Assembly: GCA_963817015.1 (NCBI GenBank)
Contig: CAWFMV010000007.1
Span: 868,001-932,000, forward strand
Reading direction: 5' to 3'
Source of the DNA: VAZQ01 sp963817015
GTDB lineage: Bacteria; Pseudomonadota; Alphaproteobacteria; Rhizobiales; Xanthobacteraceae
Length of the DNA: 64,000 nt
The notes below the pieces were generated by a model. It saw nothing but the letters and a program-made list of their open reading frames with translations, had not been told where the DNA came from and did not search any database. The position numbers and the translations under genes were made by a program. This document shows positions 18,455 through 27,353 of this stretch, piece after piece (within the stretch, counting starts at the first letter, position 1; each line of letters starts with the position of its first letter).

Positions 18455-19642
18455 TCATGACGGCGCGCGGCTCATCCGCATGCCAAACGCGCAGGCTGTC
18501 AGGCTGCCGGCCGTCAACAGCAGGATGCCGGCGACGCCAGTGGCCGCCGCGATCCCGCCCGCGACCAGCGGCATCAGCACAAGGCCAAGCCGGTTGCCGG
18601 TGATGCGAAGTGTCATGGCGGTCCCGCGCGCTTCCGGGGGAGCCACGAGGACGATGCCGGAGATGGTCAGCGTCGCCGCAATGCCGAGCCCGATGCCGAT
18701 CGCGACCGCTGCCGCATACATGACCGGCAGCGAAGGCACCGCCATGATGGCGAAAGCGGCGGCGCCCACCAGCGTGCTGACCAGCGTGAGCGGCAGCCGG
18801 CCGACGGCCTGAATGAGCCGCGCATAGAAGACGCGCGCCACCAGCGCCGCCGCCGCGCGCACGGTGAGCAACAGACCGATATGGCTCGCCTCGATGTTGC
18901 GTTCGGCACCGAGCAGCGGGAGATAGATCACCAAGAGGTCGCCCGCCGTCACCGTCACCACGCTGGCGATCAGAACGGCCGACATGCCGGGCCGCCGCAA
19001 CAGCTCGGCCAGTGGCACTGCAGGCGCGTCGCCACCCTGCGCCTGTTTCAGCGCCGGCCGGATCGCGAGCGCGACGCCCACGCCAAGCGCGGCCGTGATG
19101 ACGCCGACCATGAACAGCGGCCCGGTGGCGGGCACCGTCGCTCCGCCGCCGATCCAGCCGACCAGGAAAGGTCCGAGCCCCTGGCCGATCGACACCGCCA
19201 CCATGTAGTGCCCGAAGGCGACTTCCCGACCCTGCTCGCTAGCGCTACGCACGCACAGCATCTGCTGCGCCGCCATCAGGAACATGTGGCCGGTTCCGAG
19301 CAGGATCGTGAAGGCGAGCAGGTGGGTCGCGGAATCTGGCCACAGCCAGAGCGCAACGGCGGCCATGAGCATCAGCGCGCTGCCGATCCAGGCTGCCTGG
19401 GCGTCGTGACCGCGATCGATGTAGCGGCCGATGCGCAGCGCCGTGAAGATCGGAATGATGGCGAAGCTCGCCGAGATGATGCCCAACCACATCGCCGGGA
19501 GGCCAAGCTCGATGCTCCGATAGGAAACCGTGACGCGTACGATCAGCACCGCCACGTGGGTCACGGTCACATGCGCCAGAAGTGGCGCCAGCAGCGTCCA
19601 GTCGATGTCCCGGCGGCCGGCAAGGCGGAGCTCTTCGGTCAT
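18455..19642 (-). CDS. Major facilitator superfamily transporter
   Basis: A 395-residue integral membrane protein with about 12 hydrophobic helices. Cytoplasmic loop signatures suit the MFS fold: RIGRYIDRGHDAQ after helix 2 resembles the family A-motif, and a similar loop (RLIQAVGRLPLTLVS) recurs in the second half. ATG 19642 (MTEELRLAGRRDIDWTLL) is the natural start; the in-frame open stretch upstream is created by a frame error in the neighbouring acyltransferase gene, which fuses both into one 866-codon frame. Its place behind an acyltransferase and a flippase suggests export or uptake linked to a surface polymer, but the substrate is unknown. Confidence 0.82.
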   Translation of the reverse strand: MTEELRLAGRRDIDWTLLAPLLAHVTVTHVAVLIVRVTVSYRSIELGLPAMWLGIISASFAIIPIFTALRIGRYIDRGHDAQAAWIGSALMLMAAVALWLWPDSATHLLAFTILLGTGHMFLMAAQQMLCVRSASEQGREVAFGHYMVAVSIGQGLGPFLVGWIGGGATVPATGPLFMVGVITAALGVGVALAIRPALKQAQGGDAPAVPLAELLRRPGMSAVLIASVVTVTAGDLLVIYLPLLGAERNIEASHIGLLLTVRAAAALVARVFYARLIQAVGRLPLTLVSTLVGAAAFAIMAVPSLPVMYAAAVAIGIGLGIAATLTISGIVLVAPPEARGTAMTLRITGNRLGLVLMPLVAGGIAAATGVAGILLLTAGSLTACAFGMRMSRAPS

Positions 19643-19755
19643 TGATGAACTGACGGGCTCCGGGCGCCGGTTGTTGCCATCTCCCTGCTTACTGGGTGGC
19701 GGTCTGCCTGCAAAGCCCGTCGAGCGCACAAGCGGCATGCCGCAAGCGCGTAGGG

Positions 19756-20902
19756 CTATCGCCGCAGCAGGTCGCGGGCGCGCTTGGCGGCCGCAATGGC
19801 GCCGGTTCGTGCGGCTTCCAGGAGGCGAGTCAACGCGAATGCCGCGCCGCCGTCTGGCCCCGGCCGCACCAGACGGTCGGCGAGCGGCAGCCGCTCGCGC
19901 CAGATGTGGTCGATCATCGGGTGGTCGGGCGCCGCACAGGAGTTCGATGTGGGACAGGCCAGGCTCGGCGAGCAGGGCCTCGGTGGCCCGCAGCATGAGC
20001 TGCACGCCAGGCGAAGCGCGGGCGTGCCGCTCGTCATAGGCGATTTTCCAGCACCAGGCGGTGTCGCCGCTGCGCAGCACGATCAGCGCCGCGATGGCGC
20101 GCCCGGCGAGCATGAGCCGCATGATCTCGGCCTTGCCTTCGTGCGCAAGCGCCGCCACGGCAGCTTCCAGGAAGGCACCGATTTGAGGGCTACGCGCCGC
20201 CGCGGTGCCGGCGCGGCCCTTCCAGCCGGCCTCTTCCAGCGCCAGGAAGTCGGCAAGCGCGGCTCCGATCGCGGCAGGATCGCGTGCGATATCCCAGGCC
20301 ACGGCGCCATCGTCGCCGAGCCTGCGCAGCTGCCGGCCAAGCTCCTTGAGCTTCTTGCGCGGGAGCGCACGCTCGATGTAGTTGGCGCGATCGCCGGCAG
20401 GCGACAGCAGCGCGCGCTCATGCACAGCGAAGGCCATGCTCGCGCCGCCGCGCCGCACGAGCGCAGCATCGAATACGCGCGCGAGCTCGCCCTGTTGCGG
20501 AAACATCGGCAGCAACAGGAGCCGTGGCCGGTAGCTCGCCATGTGCTCGAGCCAGGCGCCGAGCACAGGCTCGGCCGCCTCGCGGTCGATCAGCGGCACG
20601 CCAAGCGGGGCGTAAGGGTTGATCCAGCCCACGGCGATCGGCCACGGCAGTCCGTAGCGATGGCGCTCGGTCCGTGCTGGAAATAGGCCGAGGAGGCGTC
20701 TCGTCGCTCCCTGCGACCAGACCAGGGTGGCGCCGACGTCGCGCCCAAACACCGGCTGTGCGGCGAGCGCGAACGCGGGCTCGTAAAAGACGTTGGGCAC
20801 GAGCGCACGGGCGGCGAGCCCACGCCACTCCGGGGTGATCGACGCCAGCTCCGCGAGCGGCCGCCATTCGACTTCGAGCGTGGACTCGATCGTGCCGTGC
20901 AC
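19756..20902 (-). CDS. GNAT-like (BioF2/FemAB-type) acyltransferase (frame broken near 19936)
   Basis: Probable cytoplasmic acyltransferase of the Acetyltransf_6 (BioF2-like) family seen in exopolysaccharide clusters. GTG 20902 is preceded by AGGAGAAACT. The N-terminal part (VEWRPLAELASITPEWRGL, then NVFYEPAFALAAQPVFG) and the C-terminal core (FLALEEAGWKGRAGTAA, RLMLAGRAIAALIVLRSGD, WCWKIAYDERHARASPGVQL) are typical, including the Tyr-Asp-Glu and SPGV segments. After SHIELLC the frame shifts and the true end continues APDHPMIDHIWRERLPLADR to LLRR at 19756; one extra G explains it. The flippase stop lies 8 bases upstream, so the two genes are co-transcribed. Confidence 0.78.
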
Positions 20903-20910
20903 AGTTTCTC

Positions 20911-22291
20911 CTAGGCCCGACGACCCCAGATGAAAACGTTGAAGCCGAGCTTGTGCTTGGCCACCAGCGCAAGCGAGAGTGTCTCGACAATGAGTGCGGT
21001 GGCGATCGCAATCGCGGCGCCGATGGCTCCGAAGGATGGGATCAGCAGCAGGCACAGCGCGACATTGATGCCGAAGGCCGACGCATAAACCAGCGCGCAG
21101 GCGCGCTGCTGCCCGAGCATGTTGAGAAAGCGCTCCATCGGCCCGATCGCGGCGCGCGCGACGAGCCCGACGGCCATGATGAACATCAGATGGTGGCCAT
21201 CGCCGAAGCCGGGTCCGAACAGGCTGAGCAGCGGGCGCCCGAAGGCGAGCAGCACCAGCGTGACGGCAAGCGATGGCCAGAACGTAAAGCGGATGACCTT
21301 GGCGAGAAAGTCGTGCAGGCCTTGGGTGTCACCGGCCGCCTGATAGGCGGCGCAGCGATGCGCCGTGGTGGCCGCGATCGAAAAGCCGATGAAGCTCACG
21401 AACGCCAGCGTCTTGGCGGCCGCGTAGTAGACCGCGACCTCGTCGGGCGACCGGAACTGCTGCAGCATCAGCACATCGGTATGCGCAAGCAGCAGATAGA
21501 AGCCCTCCGCCAGCAGGATCGGCAGCGCGGTTCCAATCCAGAGCCTGAAGTCATAGGAACGCGGCCCAGCCTCGATGTGAGCCGCGAGCCGTTGCTTGAG
21601 GATCACAAGCTGTCCGAGCGGCGGCAGCCACAGTGCGAGACCCGCTAGCACCATGGCGGTCACGGCATCAAGCGGCAGACCCGCCAGATAGGTGGTTGCC
21701 ATGAATGCGGTGAGCAGCAGCTGACGCACGATGTAGGTTGGAACGATCCCGAGCGCGACCCAGTCATAGGAGCGGGAAATTCCGTCCTGCACGTTCGAGA
21801 GCGCATAGGCGGGCAGCGCCGCGCAGGCGAGGTAGAGCGGGATGACGGTGTAGTCGTCGAGCCAGGGCTGCAGCAGGCGGACCAGACCGGCGCAGAAGGC
21901 CGCGACCAGCATGGCAACGCCGACCGCCACGATGCGGCTGCCGAATAGATAGCCGCGCAGAGTGATCGAAGCGCTTCTGCTCTCGATACTCCGGAATGAA
22001 GCGCTGTGCCGCAGTCGCGAGCCCGAGATCGAGCGCCTGCCCGATCAGGAGCACCCAGGTCCAGACATAGACGTAGATGCCGAATTCGAAGCCGCCCATC
22101 CAGCGCGCGAACAGCACCTGCGAGCCATAGGCCAGCAGCGCGCTCGCGACCCGGATCAGGAACACGGTGCCGGCCAGCCGCTGCACCAGCATCAGGTCGC
22201 TGTCGCCGAGGCGCGCGGTCAGGCGCGCCCACAGGCGCCGCCATGCGGGCATCAGCCAGGACCGTGCTGGTTCGGAATCGGTCAGTGCCAA
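20911..22291 (-). CDS. Polysaccharide flippase, Wzx/MOP-type (frame broken near 21960)
   Basis: Integral membrane protein of the MATE/MOP flippase group that moves lipid-linked glycans across the inner membrane. TTG 22291 follows GGAGGCTTGC; the early part reads LVQRLAGTVFLIRVASALLA and FARWMGGFEFGIYVYVWTW, the usual first two helices with the GxxxFG-like loop. The frame shifts near 21960 (RFIPEYREQKRFDH to LRGYLFGSRIVAVGVAM); one extra base explains it. The second part continues through about ten helices to FNVFIWGRRA. Corrected length is about 460 residues. Immediate coupling with the acyltransferase downstream supports a polysaccharide assembly role; no glycosyltransferase lies in this group. 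Confidence 0.82.
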
Positions 22292-22418
22292 GCAAGCCTC
22301 CGCACGCCCGTTTCTTTAGGAACGAGCGAGCAACCGCAGGCTTAGCAAGGAACCGTTAAGAATCGGTTGGGCGGTACCACCGTTTGCTCGTGCCCCGGGC
22401 GTGCCAACGGCTACAGTA

Positions 22419-22527
22419 CGTGTCCCGGGCGAGCGGAGCGAGACCCGGGACCCAGTGCCCCATTCTTGGGCTTCACGGTCTATCGCCCCTGGATCCCGGC
22501 TCTCGCTGCGCTCGGCCGGGACACGAG
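22419..22527. repeat. Inverted repeat pair in intergenic region
   Basis: Two ~37-base arms (about 22419-22455 and 22489-22527) are imperfect reverse complements, each built on GTCCCGGxCGAGCGxAGCGAG with a CCAG/CTGG end. This is the familiar high-GC extragenic palindrome style of Bradyrhizobium-like genomes. It fills most of the gap between the divergently placed flippase start and the end of the ABC ATPase gene. It could act as a bidirectional terminator-like structure, which is inferred. Confidence 0.65.
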
Positions 22528-22570
22528 TGCCTGTCTCGCCTCACGCGAAGCCTGACGCGCCAATACCGTC

Positions 22571-23686
22571 TCAAAACACCCAGAATGCGTCGGGCGGAAA
22601 CTCCACGTGATAGGATTCGTGGCGGAGCGGCGCGGATGTGTAGGCCAGTACATTCAGCCCTTCGCGCGTGAAAACGACCTCCCAGCGCTCGCCCACATAC
22701 ATCTGCGTTGCCACGGTCATCGGCACCCGGTTCGGGCCGGGCCCGCCGCCGATGCGGGTGCGCTCGACGCGGATCAGGCCAATGGCCTGCGACCCAACCG
22801 GCGCACGGGTCTGCGTGATGCCGCTGATCTGGCACCCCATCACCTCGAGGCAGGCGCGCGTCCCCGCGTTCTCGATCAGGGTGCCCGGAAGACGATTGCT
22901 CCGCGCCATGTAGCCTGCGGCAAACACAGTTGCGGGCTCGTTGTAGACCTCCTCCGGCGGGCCTTCCTGCTCGATCGCGCCATCGTTCATCACGACGATC
23001 TGGTCGGCGATCGCCATCGCCTCGATGGGATCACGCGTTGCAATCAGCGTGCAGCACTCGAGGCTTGCAATGAGCTGCCGCAGCCAGGCGCGGGCCTCAG
23101 CGCGTGCGGTCCCTTCAAGCAGCGACAGCGGATCGTCGAGCAGCAAGACTGGTGGATTGCGCAGCAGCGCACGAGCAATCGCAACGCGTCCGCGCTCTAT
23201 TGCGGAAAGCTGCGGTGGAAGCCGGCTGGCGAGGTCGCTCGCGCCGACCTGATCGAGTGCTTCACGGACGCAGGATCGAATGTCCTCAGCGCCGGATGCG
23301 CCGAAGCGGGCGAAGAACGAGAGATTGTCGAGCACGGAGCGTTGCTGCAGCATGGAATCGTTCGGAAAGGCGTATCCGATGCCGCGCTTTTGCGATGGCA
23401 GCGAGACGCTTGCGGCCGCGTCAAACACGGTCCGCCTGCCAACGTGGATCGCGCCCGACTGCGGCTCGATGAGCCCTGCGGCGGTGCGTAACAGCGCGCT
23501 CTTGCCGCTACCTGTTGGCCCGACCAATGCGCCCGCCGTCTTCGGGCGGACGGTGAGAGTCACACCTTTGAGAACGTCGCGTTCATTGGCGCGCAGCCGA
23601 ATATCGTTAACCACTAGCTCGGCCATGACGCTGCCGATCATCACCGACTGGGACGCAGGCACCACTCTTGCGCTGCTGGCATCCAT
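22571..23686 (-). CDS. ABC transporter ATP-binding protein with degenerate signature motifs
   Basis: A 371-residue ATPase of the CysA/PotA type: nucleotide-binding domain at ~20-250 and a TOBE-like C-terminal domain from ~265. Walker A is GPTGSGKS. The Q-loop region reads IGYAFPNDSMLQQRSVLDNL. The signature, normally LSGGQ, reads LSAIERGRVAIARALL, and Walker B is VLLLDDPLS with Asp at the usual catalytic Glu. The switch His is not obvious: the position after ECCTLIATRD carries Arg-Asp. ATP hydrolysis may be weak or altered. No permease or binding protein is adjacent. ATG 23686 is chosen for its AGGAG site 7 bases upstream; MAELVVNDIRL at 23626 is the alternative. DUF924 and acyl-CoA synthetase genes lie upstream on the same strand. 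Confidence 0.82.
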   Translation of the reverse strand: MDASSARVVPASQSVMIGSVMAELVVNDIRLRANERDVLKGVTLTVRPKTAGALVGPTGSGKSALLRTAAGLIEPQSGAIHVGRRTVFDAAASVSLPSQKRGIGYAFPNDSMLQQRSVLDNLSFFARFGASGAEDIRSCVREALDQVGASDLASRLPPQLSAIERGRVAIARALLRNPPVLLLDDPLSLLEGTARAEARAWLRQLIASLECCTLIATRDPIEAMAIADQIVVMNDGAIEQEGPPEEVYNEPATVFAAGYMARSNRLPGTLIENAGTRACLEVMGCQISGITQTRAPVGSQAIGLIRVERTRIGGGPGPNRVPMTVATQMYVGERWEVVFTREGLNVLAYTSAPLRHESYHVEFPPDAFWVF

Positions 23687-23711
23687 GGGTCAACTCCTGG
23701 TGCGGCGGTGC

Positions 23712-24281
23712 TCAACCGGCAAATCCGCCCGCGTCGAGGTACTCCTGTTCCTCGCGGGTGGTTGCGCGGCCAAGCGTTGAATTGCGATGCGGGAAACGTC
23801 CGAAGCGCCGGATGACATCGGCGTGCAGCTCCGACCATCGAGTAAGATCGGGATTGCCAAGCGTGCCGACGAGCGCGACGGCGCGCTCCTGGTCGGTCAG
23901 GCTTTCTGAGTGCTCGAAGGGGAGATAAAAGAACAGGCGCTCGGACGCCGGGACTTTCTGGTCGAAGCCGCGCGCAATTGCGCGCTCGGCCACCCCGCGC
24001 CCAAGCGCGTCGGTGGCGAAGGCATCGGCTTTGCCGCGGAACATGTTGCGGGGAAACTGATCGAGCACAATGACGAGTGCGAGCGCCGATTCCGCTGAGA
24101 CTTCCCAGTCGGAGAGCGCCCCGGCGGCTGCCTCGCGCCGGAGCGCCGCGAAGCGCGAGATAATCTCGGCATCGAACGCCGAGTTCCTTTTGAACCATTT
24201 GGCAGGGCCGGCTGCTCGCCAGAAGGCGAGCACGTCGGACGCGCTCGTGTCGGCTGCGCTCGTGTCGCTGCCGGTGCTCAC
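23712..24281 (-). CDS. DUF924 family protein
   Basis: A 189-residue soluble protein of the DUF924 family (PF06041), function unknown. Family landmarks are DVLAFWRAAGPAKWFKRNSAFD at the N-terminus, LALVIVLDQFPRNMFRGKADAFATD in the middle and FFYLPFEHSESLTDQERAV. GTG 24281 overlaps the stop of the upstream acyl-CoA synthetase by four bases (GTGA), implying translational coupling. The fold is helical and TPR-like by family. Coupling to a fatty-acid activating enzyme is the only clue to its role here. Confidence 0.87.
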   Translation of the reverse strand: MSTGSDTSAADTSASDVLAFWRAAGPAKWFKRNSAFDAEIISRFAALRREAAAGALSDWEVSAESALALVIVLDQFPRNMFRGKADAFATDALGRGVAERAIARGFDQKVPASERLFFYLPFEHSESLTDQERAVALVGTLGNPDLTRWSELHADVIRRFGRFPHRNSTLGRATTREEQEYLDAGGFAG

Positions 24282-26078
24282 AGGCGCACCTTTCCGTTTG
24301 TGATCTGGTCGTAGAGCGCCGTGTCGATCTGCACGAAAGCCTTGGCGGCAGGATCGTTGACATAGATCGCATCGCTGATCGTGCGCGGATCGAAGCCTTG
24401 CTGCACGAGATCGACCTTCTTGATCTTAAACGTGCTCGTGGTCTCGATATCGGTGCGCAGCCGAATGAACACCGGCCTGGCGTACTCCGGCAGCCGCTGG
24501 GCAAGATGCTCGCGAAATGCGGTCAGATTGAAGCCCTGCTGAGCCGAGACTGTCGCCATACCGGCGCGGCCGTCGCGGCCGGGAACACGCACGCCGTACA
24601 CGTTGGCTGCCAGCACGCCGTCGAATCCGCCGATCGCCTCTTCCACTTCGGTGGTCGATACGTTTTCGCCTTTCCAGCGGAACGTGTCGCCGATGCGGTC
24701 GACGAAGTAGAAGTAGCCATCCTCGTCCTTGCGCATCAGGTCGCCGGTGCGAAACCAAATGTCGCCTTTGACGAACACGTCGTGCAAAACCTTCTTCTCG
24801 GACTCGGTCTGGGTCGCGTAGCCTTCGAAGCGCTGCCCGGGTTTCGACGAGTCCTTGAGGATCTTGCCGATCACCTCGCCCGCCTCGCCGGGCTCGCACT
24901 CGATGCAGAAGCCCAGCTCGTCGCGGATCGGCTGTTGCCGCTCGACGTCGAAGCGCACGACCTTGGTCGGGAAGCGATCGGCCAGGAACCAGGGGATGCG
25001 GCCGACGGCGCCTTCCTTGCCCTCGAAATTGAACATCGTGACGTTGCCTTCGGTGGCAGCGTAGAACTCGATGATTTCAGGAATTTGGAAGCGCTCCTTG
25101 AACTCATGCCAGATGTCGGGCCGCAGGCCGTTGCCGCAGAGGAGGCGCAGCCGGTGCGAGCGCTCTTTCGGATGCGGTGGTGAATTGACGAGATATCGGC
25201 AGAACTCGCCGATATATTGCACCAGCGTGCAGTTCCAGCGCGCGATGTCGTCCCAGAACTCGCGTGCGGAGAACTTCTCGCGCAGCACGACCGAGCCACC
25301 TTTGACCAGAACGGCGCCGGTCGCGAGCAGCCCGCCGGCGGTGTGATACATCGGCAGGCAGTCATACATGCAGTCGTCTGCGCGCGTGTCCATCACGCCC
25401 GCAAAGGCGTGACAGGCGAGCATCACGCGGTAGTGGTTCATGTTGGCGGCTTTGGGCATGCCGGTGGTGCCGGACGTGTAGATGAACAGCGCCCGGTCCT
25501 CGATCGTGAGCTGACGCTGTTCGTGGCCGGTCAGCATGTTGCCGGAAAATCCCTCGATCTCGCGGTCGAGGCGCGCCAAGTTCGCATTTGCCTCGCCATG
25601 TAACCACCAGGTCGCTGTGCCGGTCAGGTGCGGTCTCGCGGTCTCGAGCGCGGCGAGGAGCTCCGCCGCCACGATGATGTGCTTGGGCGTGACGGCGTTG
25701 ATGCAATGAGCGAGCGCGTGGCCCGTCAGGTTGGTATTCAGGAGCGCGACCACACCGCCGACGCGGGTAACGCCGAGCCAGAGCGCCAGGAATTCCGGCC
25801 GGTTCGGCATGAGAAGGCAGACGGTGTCACCCTTGACCGAGGTCCTGGCTCAGCGCCCAGCGCGCATAGCGGTTGGAGCGCTCGGCGAGATCGCGATAGC
25901 TGAAGCGCTCGCGGTCGGAGAGGAGCGCCGGTGCGTCGCCATGCCGGTCGGCAAGCTCGTCCACCACCTTGGGGAACGTGCGGGTCGGGTCGCGGGCGAT
26001 GTGCGTCGTCATCCGCAGCGTGCGCAATGCGCCACGCGCGCAAATCAGGTCAGCCGAGAGCCGCTCGATCATTCCCAT
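24278..26078 (-). CDS. Long-chain acyl-CoA synthetase, FATP-like (frame broken near 25838)
   Basis: AMP-forming enzyme that activates fatty acids to acyl-CoA. The adenylate P-loop YTSGTTGMPKAA is complete, followed by FYAATEGNVTMFNF and the hinge/catalytic segments FRTGDLMRKDEDGYFYFVDR and GDTFRWKGENVSTTEVE, the pattern of the FATP/very-long-chain branch. Near 25838 the frame of the N-terminal ~85 residues (SYRDLAERSNRYARWALSQDLG) joins the main frame (TVCLLMPNRPEFLALWLG); one extra base explains it. Corrected length is about 600 residues. The start could be 26096 (GTG), 26078 or 26072; I use 26078. Its end overlaps the DUF924 start by 4 bases. Confidence 0.87.
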
Positions 26079-26218
26079 GACGTTTTCCGCCAGCACGCCG
26101 GACGCGACTCACAGCCACGGCAGCATCATGCAGCCAGCCCCCGGAGGCAAGAGCCGGGCCCAGGGCCTTCCGAAGATGGTGATACTAAGAACGGCAAATC
26201 GACGGCACTAGCACGGTG

Positions 26219-27353
26219 TCAACGGTCGACGCCGCCAAACGGCACCAGGGGGTTGTCGAAGAGGGCCGCCCGATCGGGCGTATCGGGTGCGCGGCGCTCG
26301 AGGAATGCGTCGAACAGCCGCGTGACCGCCTCGGGGGCGAGGTCGCGGGTGATGATGATGATCCGGGTGCGCTCGTCGGCATCGGGCCAGCGCTCGAGTC
26401 GAACCGGTGGGTGCATGACGTGCTGGACGCCGTGAATCACCAGCGGACGGTCCGGCTCCTCGGCGATCTTCACGATACCCTTGAGGCGCAGGAGCTTGGG
26501 ACCGTGCAGCGAGCGCACGAGATCGATGAACATCTCGAAGGTCGCGCCCGGAACCGGCGTATCGGTCGCGATCGTGAAGGCGCGAATGCGATCGTCGTGG
26601 CGATTGGGATCGTGGTGGTGATGGTCGTGGTGATGCGCGGCTGCCGCGTAGGCCTCCTCGGCCAGCCAGCGCTTCACGTCTGGGATCTTCTGGTCGGGAT
26701 TGTAGAGGCCGCATTCGAGGAGCCGCGCAGCGGTGGCTTCGCCTGCGGCGGCGTCGAGGACCGGGGCGGCTGGATTGAGCGCAGCGAGCCTGGCGAGCAG
26801 CGCGTCCCTGGCACCGCGGAGCTCAGCGGTGTCGGCGAGGTCGCTCTTGGTCAGCACGATGCGGTCGGCGACCGCGACCTGCTTGAGCGATTCAATGTTG
26901 TCGTCAAGCGTGGCGGCGCCATTGATGGCGTCGACCACGGTGATCACGCCGTCGATCCGGAAGCGCATGACCAGATAGGGGTGTGCCATCGCGGTCTGCA
27001 GCACCGGGGCCGGATCGGCCAGCCCTGTCGTCTCCAGGATCACGCGGCGAAAGGAGATGCGGCCGTTGTCGAGATCGCGCAGCAGGTTTTCGAGCGCCGA
27101 AACCAGGTCGCCGCGCAAGGTGCAACACAGGCAGCCGCTCTGCAGCAGCACCAGGTTGTCGTCGATGGTCCGCACCAGGAGATGATCGAGCCCGATCTCG
27201 CCGAACTCGTTGATGATCACGACCGCGCCGGAGAGCGCTTCGATCCTGCAGCAGGCGGTTGAGAAGCGTGGTCTTGCCGGCACCCAGGAAGCCGGTGAGC
27301 ACGGTGAGGGGAATGGGCTCGGCGGGCTTCCGCAGGTCGTCGCCGTGACTCAT
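26219..27353 (-). CDS. CobW/COG0523-type GTPase, metal chaperone (frame broken near 27246)
   Basis: P-loop GTPase that loads metals (zinc or cobalt by family) onto client enzymes. Visible parts: G1 motif TGFLGAGKTTLLNRLL at the N-terminus; the CXCC metal site in QSGCLCCTLRGDL; guanine motif LTKSDL; a His/Asp-rich loop AHHHDHHHHDPNRHDD that probably binds metal; and a CobW_C domain ending FGGVDR. The frame breaks near 27246: LLQD should be followed by EALSGAVVIINEFGEIGLDH in the next frame, explained by one extra base. Corrected length is about 377 residues. ATG 27353 overlaps the upstream carboxypeptidase stop (ATGA), so the two are translationally coupled. A zinc-supply role is likely but unproved. 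Confidence 0.87.

Noticed and set aside
18455..21055. A single 866-residue acyltransferase-MFS fusion protein
   Set aside because: The join is an artefact. The acyltransferase naturally ends in the adjacent frame at 19756, and the sequence between (Arg/Pro-rich) is out-of-frame translation. Two genes are the better reading.
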